Assembly: GCA_018813085.1 (NCBI GenBank)
Contig: JAHJCI010000154.1
Span: 1 to 8,057 of the forward strand
Source of the DNA: Candidatus Omnitrophota bacterium
GTDB lineage: Bacteria > Omnitrophota > Gorgyraeia > Gygaellales > JAHJCI01
Length of the DNA stretch: 8,057 bases
Reading direction: 5' to 3'
Notes under the pieces: generated by a model
What the model saw: only the letters and a program-made list of their open reading frames with translations
The model's database searches: none
What the model was told of the DNA's origin: nothing
Made by a program: the position numbers and the translations under genes
Shown: piece by piece, positions 4,886-8,057 of the stretch
Position numbering within the stretch: position 1 is the first letter of the stretch
Layout of the letters: each line of letters starts with the position of its first letter

Positions 4886-4931
4886 TCAAATATCAAATTT
4901 TTGGTTTTTGGTTTGTATTTTTGATATTTGA
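4886..4931. repeat. AT-rich inverted repeat between tRNA-Val and tRNA-Asp
   Basis: TCAAATATCAAA (4886-4897) and TTTGATATTTGA (4920-4931) are perfect 12-base inverted copies around a T/G-rich loop with repeated GGTTTTT. It lies 18 bases past the tRNA-Val 3' end, so it may help end that transcript, but no T run follows on the minus strand. It may instead be another dispersed short palindrome. Confidence 0.55.
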
Positions 4932-4948
4932 TTTTTAATATTTCAATG

Positions 4949-5022
4949 TGGGCGATACAGGATTCGAACCTGTGACCTTTGCGATGTAAGCGCAACGCTC
5001 TAACCAGCTGAGCTAATCGCCC
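4949..5022 (-). tRNA. tRNA-Val (TAC)
   Basis: The acceptor is GGGCGAT/ATCGCCC, the D arm GCTC-AGCTGGTTA-GAGC, and the anticodon stem TTGCG/CGCAA with loop CTTACAT (anticodon TAC). The T arm is ACAGG-TTCGAAT-CCTGT and the discriminator is A. Length is 74. CCA is not encoded (the next bases are CAT), so the host adds it after transcription, in contrast to the tRNA-Asp next door. Confidence 0.97.
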
Positions 5023-5035
5023 CTATGGTTGAAAT

Positions 5036-5064
5036 ATTATAGAATATAAACATGCTCTAGTCAA
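5036..5064 (-). promoter_or_regulatory. Strong sigma70 promoter of tRNA-Val
   Basis: On the minus strand TTGACT (5059-5064) lies 17 bases before a perfect TATAAT (5036-5041). Predicted transcription starts about 7 bases before the mature tRNA. It is the best promoter match in the window. Confidence 0.8.
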
Positions 5065-5073
5065 CTCGGATTT

Positions 5074-5103
5074 AAAAAATTGTCCCGTCTAAAAGACGGG
5101 ACA
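5074..5103 (-). terminator. Intrinsic terminator of the SpeD-like gene
   Basis: TGTCCCGTC and GACGGGACA form a perfect 9-bp stem with a 5-base loop (5081-5103), followed on the minus strand by ATTTTTT. A second small hairpin, CCTGCC/GGCAGG (5133-5148), holds the gene's TGA in its loop but lacks a T run. Confidence 0.85.
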
Positions 5104-5139
5104 GGTGAAGAAACTTAAAGGAGGGGAAATTTCCTGCCC

Positions 5140-5574
5140 TCAGGCAGGTTTGTAGTAATCCAGGCCGCGCAGGATATACTGATCATCCATGCGCTTGGGT
5201 GAGAAAAACTTGCGCACAAAGAGCTTGGCTTTATTTATATCAAACTCCTTGCAGCAGTAAATATCAATTGAGATAAAATTCTTGGGAGTAAGCGTATGTA
5301 TTACTACGGAGCTCTCCACAAGAGGCGCCCATCCGGAAAGGCCTGCCTTGTCGGGGAACCGTTCGTCAGGGGTGCGAAATATATTGGGCGGCGCCTGTTT
5401 TTCCATGCCTAAATAAGTGACAATTTCGTCAAGAAATTTATAACATAAGGTCAGGTCATCACAGGTGCCTGGCTTACAATCGTATAAATCTAAAAGCAGC
5501 TGAAAACCAAACGCATTTTCTTTGCTACCTGTCTTAATACTTACCTTGTTCCCTTGTGTCTCTGTTTTTAACAT
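5140..5574 (-). CDS. SpeD-like S-adenosylmethionine decarboxylase family protein
   Basis: The 144-residue protein resembles the bacterial/archaeal class 1 SAM decarboxylase. That class self-cleaves at a Glu-Ser bond to make a pyruvoyl cofactor and forms decarboxylated SAM for spermidine synthesis. Landmarks are FGFQLLLDLYDC at 22-33, GLSGW at 78-82, ES at 87-88, IHT at 92-94 and YCCK at 106-109. Aligned with Thermotoga maritima SpeD from memory, S80, S88 (pyruvoyl precursor), H93 and C108 match S55, S63, H68 and C83 with identical spacing. The usual ESH is ESS here. A 21-residue N-terminal extension precedes the conserved core. AAGGAG lies seven bases before the ATG. It sits alone between pheT and the tRNAs; no spermidine synthase is in view. 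A non-polyamine role is possible. Confidence 0.75.
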   Translation of the reverse strand: MLKTETQGNKVSIKTGSKENAFGFQLLLDLYDCKPGTCDDLTLCYKFLDEIVTYLGMEKQAPPNIFRTPDERFPDKAGLSGWAPLVESSVVIHTLTPKNFISIDIYCCKEFDINKAKLFVRKFFSPKRMDDQYILRGLDYYKPA

Positions 5575-5804
5575 TAAAAAACTCCTTATTCATAGAGTCC
5601 TGGAGTATATCCCTATACACAGTATATTGAATTTTTCTGCTAACGGCCTCTATGGTTGATTTTTTAATGCCACTGAAACAACCATATGCTGTGGTATTGA
5701 ATATATGTTTATACAACAGATATTATGATAAAATTTTTCAAAAATGCAAGTATTTTTTTAAAATCGGAAATTATTGAAACTGTGCGGATTGAAGGCAGGC
5801 AAAG
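5575..5804 (-). promoter_or_regulatory. Gap with candidate promoter and leader of the SpeD-like gene
   Basis: A weak sigma70-like pair on the minus strand, TTGCAT (5744-5749) and CATAAT (5722-5727) with a 16-base spacer, would give a leader of about 140 bases. The leader holds an inverted repeat TATGGTTG (5651-5658)/CAACCATA (5679-5686), a small palindrome GTATA-TCCC-TATAC (5605-5618), and TATTGAAT twice. The length and structure would allow regulation of a SAM-consuming enzyme, but no known SAM riboswitch consensus is recognisable. No gene is seen here. Confidence 0.35.
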
Positions 5805-7829
5805 CTACCTCTGTTGGGCAGAAAATTCATTCTTCAGGATATCGAGAACTCTCTGGTGGGCGCTATCTACTTCTTCTCCGGTAAGCGTGCGTTCATCACA
5901 GCGATAAGTACAGGACAAGGTCAATCCCTGATGTCCGGCGGGTATTTGTTCGCCGGAATATATATCTATCAACTCTAATCCTACAAGATAAGGGATTTGT
6001 TCTGCTTTAATTTTTTTTGTTATTTCACCGAAGGTCACGCCTAATTTTAATATTGCGCTTATATCCCGCACTGCTTCGGGATACAGAGGAATCGGTTTAT
6101 ATTTTTTCTCTATTTTTGAGATTTCGGCAAAAAGTATGTCTAAATCCAGCTCAGCAGCAAAAATAAAATTTTTGATATCCAGCCGCTCTAAAATATCCGG
6201 CTTTATCCTGCCTAATCTAGCACATTTTTTCTTATTTACTATGAGCGCGATAGATAAACAGGGGTGGTCCTGAGCCCCTATAAACTCATACTCTGTAATT
6301 CCTACGCGATGCAGAAGTATTTCTAATGTTCCTCTGATATGGGGTAATATCTGTTGCGACTCACTGCCATAATGTGCAATCCCGAGAGAAAGCTTTTCCC
6401 GATTACCGCAAAAGACCTTACCGATTTCAAATAACTGGATGTCTTTCTGTTTGTGCTGATTAAGGTTATACCCGATGCAAGCGCTTAATCCGGGAAGCAG
6501 GCTTGGGCGTAAAACTTCCTGTTCGCTGGTCAAGGGATTCGCAACCGCCATTAGCTCTAAGTCGGCATAACCAAACGCATTGGCACGGCGCCGGCTTATA
6601 AGGCTGTAGGTAAACACCTCGTTTTCCCCCAGGCCCAGTAAAATATCCCTGATCATGTTTTCTTTGCGCTGGTCCTCGGATGTATCCATCTGAGGAATAA
6701 CCCTGGGAATCCTGGACAGCACTTTATCATATCCGGAAATCCGCGCGACTTCTTCAATTAAATCAACCGGCTGGCTGACATCGATTCTGAAAGAGGGAAC
6801 CTTTATGTTAAAAACTCCTGCCTTCTGCTGTTTTACTGCAAAGCCCAAACAAGAAAGTATCCTCTTTATCTCGCTTGTTTTATAATTATTCCCCAAAACA
6901 CGATTAACCTCCTGGGTCTTGAGAGTAATCGACTGTGTTTTAATTTTTCCCCTGGTAGTGGATTTTGCCGAAACACACCCTCCTCCTGCTAAATCCAGAA
7001 TAAGGCTGGTGGCTCGTAATGAAGCAACATCCGCGTTTTTAGTATCAATACCCCGCTCAAAACGATAAGATGATTCCGAGGATAACCCTAATTTCCGCGA
7101 TGCACGCCGTGTGAGAATCGGGTCAAATACAGCAGCTTCCAATAATATGTTTTTCGTGCCTGCACCTACCTCAGAATCCATGCCGCCCATAATTCCCGCG
7201 ATAGCCACAGGACTTTCTTTATCCGCGATAACTAAAATATCCTTATCCAGCGCCTTTTGCTGCCCGTCAATTAAAGTAATCTTTTCTGACGCAGCTGCAC
7301 GGCGCACGGATATCAAACCTTGTTTTATTTTATCCAAATCAAATGCGTGCAGCGGCTGGCCGGTTTCCATCAGTACGTAATTTGTAATATCAACAACGTT
7401 ATTAACGCTGCGGATGCCGATTAACTCCAGGCGTTTCTTTAGCCAGCCAGGAGAAGATTGAACCTGCAAACCCTTAATAACTCTGGCGGTATACAAAGGG
7501 CAATCCTTTTTGTTTTCAATCTTGATTTCAAGTTTTGATACTGGATACTGGATGCTGGATGCTCGTTTGTGTTTGCGAGTATCGAGAATAAAGCATCTAG
7601 CATCAAGTTTTAGTTTCTTACCTGTAATCGCTGCCACCTCGCGGGCAATACCGATAACCGAAAGCCAATCCGGGCGATTAGAGGTAATCTCCAGTTCAAA
7701 AACCCAATCACCGCCTTTGCTTTCCAAAGACGTGACCTCTAAACCGGACATAGTCAATTTCTCGGCTAGCTGTAGAGCAGGAATCTTAATCTCTACAAAA
7801 TCCTTAAGCCAATTATAAGTTACTTTCAT
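5805..7829 (-). CDS. pheT: PheT, phenylalanyl-tRNA synthetase beta subunit
   Basis: PheT pairs with PheS as an alpha2-beta2 enzyme charging tRNA-Phe. At 674 residues it is shorter than the common ~800-residue form because the OB-fold tRNA-binding (EMAPII-like) domain is missing between GLEVTSLES (29-37) and FELEITSNRPDWL (44-56). The B3/B4 editing region follows (NNVVDITNYVLMETGQPLHAF, 143-163 area; AGIMGGMDSEVG, 211-222; SYRFERGID, 254-262). The B5 domain is at about 300-375 (DLIEEVARISGYDKV), the catalytic-like core at about 385-570, and the anticodon-binding ferredoxin-like B8 domain at about 580-668 (YPEAVRDI...TLTGEEVD). Residues 76-100 look like an in-frame palindromic insertion (separate entry). 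The ATG is 141 bases after pheS with no clear Shine-Dalgarno, so it is likely one transcript with pheS. Confidence 0.96.
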   Translation of the reverse strand: MKVTYNWLKDFVEIKIPALQLAEKLTMSGLEVTSLESKGGDWVFELEITSNRPDWLSVIGIAREVAAITGKKLKLDARCFILDTRKHKRASSIQYPVSKLEIKIENKKDCPLYTARVIKGLQVQSSPGWLKKRLELIGIRSVNNVVDITNYVLMETGQPLHAFDLDKIKQGLISVRRAAASEKITLIDGQQKALDKDILVIADKESPVAIAGIMGGMDSEVGAGTKNILLEAAVFDPILTRRASRKLGLSSESSYRFERGIDTKNADVASLRATSLILDLAGGGCVSAKSTTRGKIKTQSITLKTQEVNRVLGNNYKTSEIKRILSCLGFAVKQQKAGVFNIKVPSFRIDVSQPVDLIEEVARISGYDKVLSRIPRVIPQMDTSEDQRKENMIRDILLGLGENEVFTYSLISRRRANAFGYADLELMAVANPLTSEQEVLRPSLLPGLSACIGYNLNQHKQKDIQLFEIGKVFCGNREKLSLGIAHYGSESQQILPHIRGTLEILLHRVGITEYEFIGAQDHPCLSIALIVNKKKCARLGRIKPDILERLDIKNFIFAAELDLDILFAEISKIEKKYKPIPLYPEAVRDISAILKLGVTFGEITKKIKAEQIPYLVGLELIDIYSGEQIPAGHQGLTLSCTYRCDERTLTGEEVDSAHQRVLDILKNEFSAQQR
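7528..7611. repeat. In-frame palindromic insertion in pheT with 9-bp flanking duplication
   Basis: Perfect 9-base copies of TCAAGTTTT (7528-7536 and 7603-7611) flank 66 bases made of 7-base units: ATACTGG, ATACTGG, ATGCTGG, ATGCTCG, a 10-base loop, then CGAGTAT, CGAGAAT, AAAGCAT, CTAGCAT. The second half is the inverted counterpart of the first; GATGCTGGATGCT (7551-7563) pairs with AGCATCTAGCATC (7592-7604) with one G-U. Unit plus one flank is exactly 75 bases, or 25 codons. Removing it joins GKKLKL to EIKIENKKD, a natural PheT linker. The frame is kept, so the protein carries 25 extra residues in a surface linker. The features are seen; insertion is inferred. Confidence 0.75.
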
Positions 7830-7842
7830 ATTGTATTAATTG

Positions 7843-7970
7843 CTATAAGTAGCGAGTAGCCCTTCGACTTCGCTCAGGATCCCTCGAAGGATCCCGAGTG
7901 AAATCGAGGGACAAGTAGAGAGTAGGGAGATTTTTCTCGCTACTCGTTTCTCGCTACTCGCTACTTATAG
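7843..7970. repeat. Outer palindromic repeat of 7-bp units filling the pheS-pheT gap
   Basis: Perfect 18-base arms (7843-7860 and 7953-7970, reading CTATAAGTAGCGAGTAGC and its complement) enclose a 7-base-period array: CTCGCTA, CTCGTTT, CTCGCTA, CTCGCTA, CTTATAG from 7936 to 7970. The left arm shows matching TAGCGAG/TAGAGAG/TAGGGAG units but is interrupted by a second palindrome. It starts at the base next to the pheS stop codon. The units fit the pattern of the pheT insertion (CTCGTTT occurs in both), suggesting one repeat family. In the pheS-pheT mRNA it would form a long hairpin. Confidence 0.8.
7860..7910. repeat. Inner palindrome (CCCTTCGACTTCGCTCAGG type) nested in the outer repeat
   Basis: CCCTTCGACTTCGCTCAGG begins a 23-base arm (7860-7882) ending GGATCC. 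It pairs imperfectly with 7889-7910 (GGATCC...TCGAGGG) around the loop CTCGAA. It splits the left arm of the outer palindrome, so it was probably inserted later. The CCCTTCGACTTCGCTCAGG motif is of a kind I associate with dispersed intergenic palindromes in several bacterial groups. Confidence 0.7.
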
Positions 7971-8057
7971 TTAAAACTGCTGCAAAAATCTCAAATCGTT
8001 CTCAAAGAATAAACGAATATCATTGATGCCGTATTTAAGCATGGCAATCCGTTCCAC
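7971..8057 (-). CDS. pheS: PheS, phenylalanyl-tRNA synthetase alpha subunit (C-terminal end)
   Basis: Only the last 28 codons and the TAA are in the window. They read VERIAMLKYGINDIRLFFEN and then DLRFLQQF, the highly conserved C-terminal end of PheS, where the motif 3 helix region (ERIAMLKYGI-DIR) closes the aminoacylation site. The start lies beyond the right edge. pheT follows on the same strand, the usual pheST order; their 141-base gap is filled by the composite palindrome. Confidence 0.96.
   Translation of the reverse strand: MERIAMLKYGINDIRLFFENDLRFLQQF

Noticed and set aside
4886..4931. Intrinsic terminator for tRNA-Val
   Set aside because: The stem is pure AT/weak GC and no T run follows on the transcribed strand; kept only as an inverted repeat.
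5534..5716. 60-codon minus-strand frame upstream of the SpeD-like gene
   Set aside because: It has no Shine-Dalgarno, runs into the SpeD-like gene in another frame, and covers the inverted repeats of the probable leader.

Overview
The window reads as chromosome of an uncultured, moderately AT-rich bacterium. All recognised housekeeping genes and both tRNA genes lie on the minus strand. The taxon cannot be fixed from this sequence. The mix of a GTP-type PEP carboxykinase, a short PheT without the N-terminal tRNA-binding domain, a SpeD-like protein and short tandem palindromic repeats would fit a candidate phylum such as Omnitrophota, but that is an impression only.

Layout, read in the direction of transcription (right to left). 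The last 28 codons of pheS (7971-8057) are followed by a 128-bp composite palindrome and then pheT (5805-7829). pheT carries what looks like a 75-bp in-frame palindromic insertion near its N-terminal end. A 230-bp gap with a possible leader precedes a SpeD-like SAM decarboxylase homologue (5140-5574), which ends at a strong intrinsic terminator. tRNA-Val(TAC) and tRNA-Asp(GTC) follow, each with its own sigma70-type promoter.

The 3' half of tRNA-Asp is repeated twice further on, at about 3216-3262 and 2970-3018. Both partial copies lose tRNA identity near the anticodon arm. This is the signature of site-specific integration into a tRNA gene. The about 1.46-kb segment between the intact tRNA-Asp and the first partial copy looks like a small element that has lost its integrase. 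It holds a cold-shock protein gene, a candidate small RNA with its own promoter and terminator, a secreted-protein gene broken by one in-frame TAA, and a run of tiny ORFs (a Lys-rich 19-mer and a 34-residue membrane peptide). A 101-bp left-end sequence with four 10-bp direct repeats occurs beside both the intact tRNA and the first partial copy. A second, 249-bp stub lies between the two partial copies.

Beyond the last partial tRNA copy lies a compact cluster: pckG (GTP-dependent PEP carboxykinase), purC (SAICAR synthetase, start abutting the pckG stop) and queA (queuosine synthesis, running off the left edge). Spacing suggests one transcript.

The strongest leads are the in-frame palindromic insertion in pheT with a 9-bp flanking duplication, the nested palindromes between pheS and pheT, the tandem tRNA-Asp att structure with its small cargo, the candidate sRNA, and the single-stop pseudogene. 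No complete new defence or mobile system can be demonstrated here.
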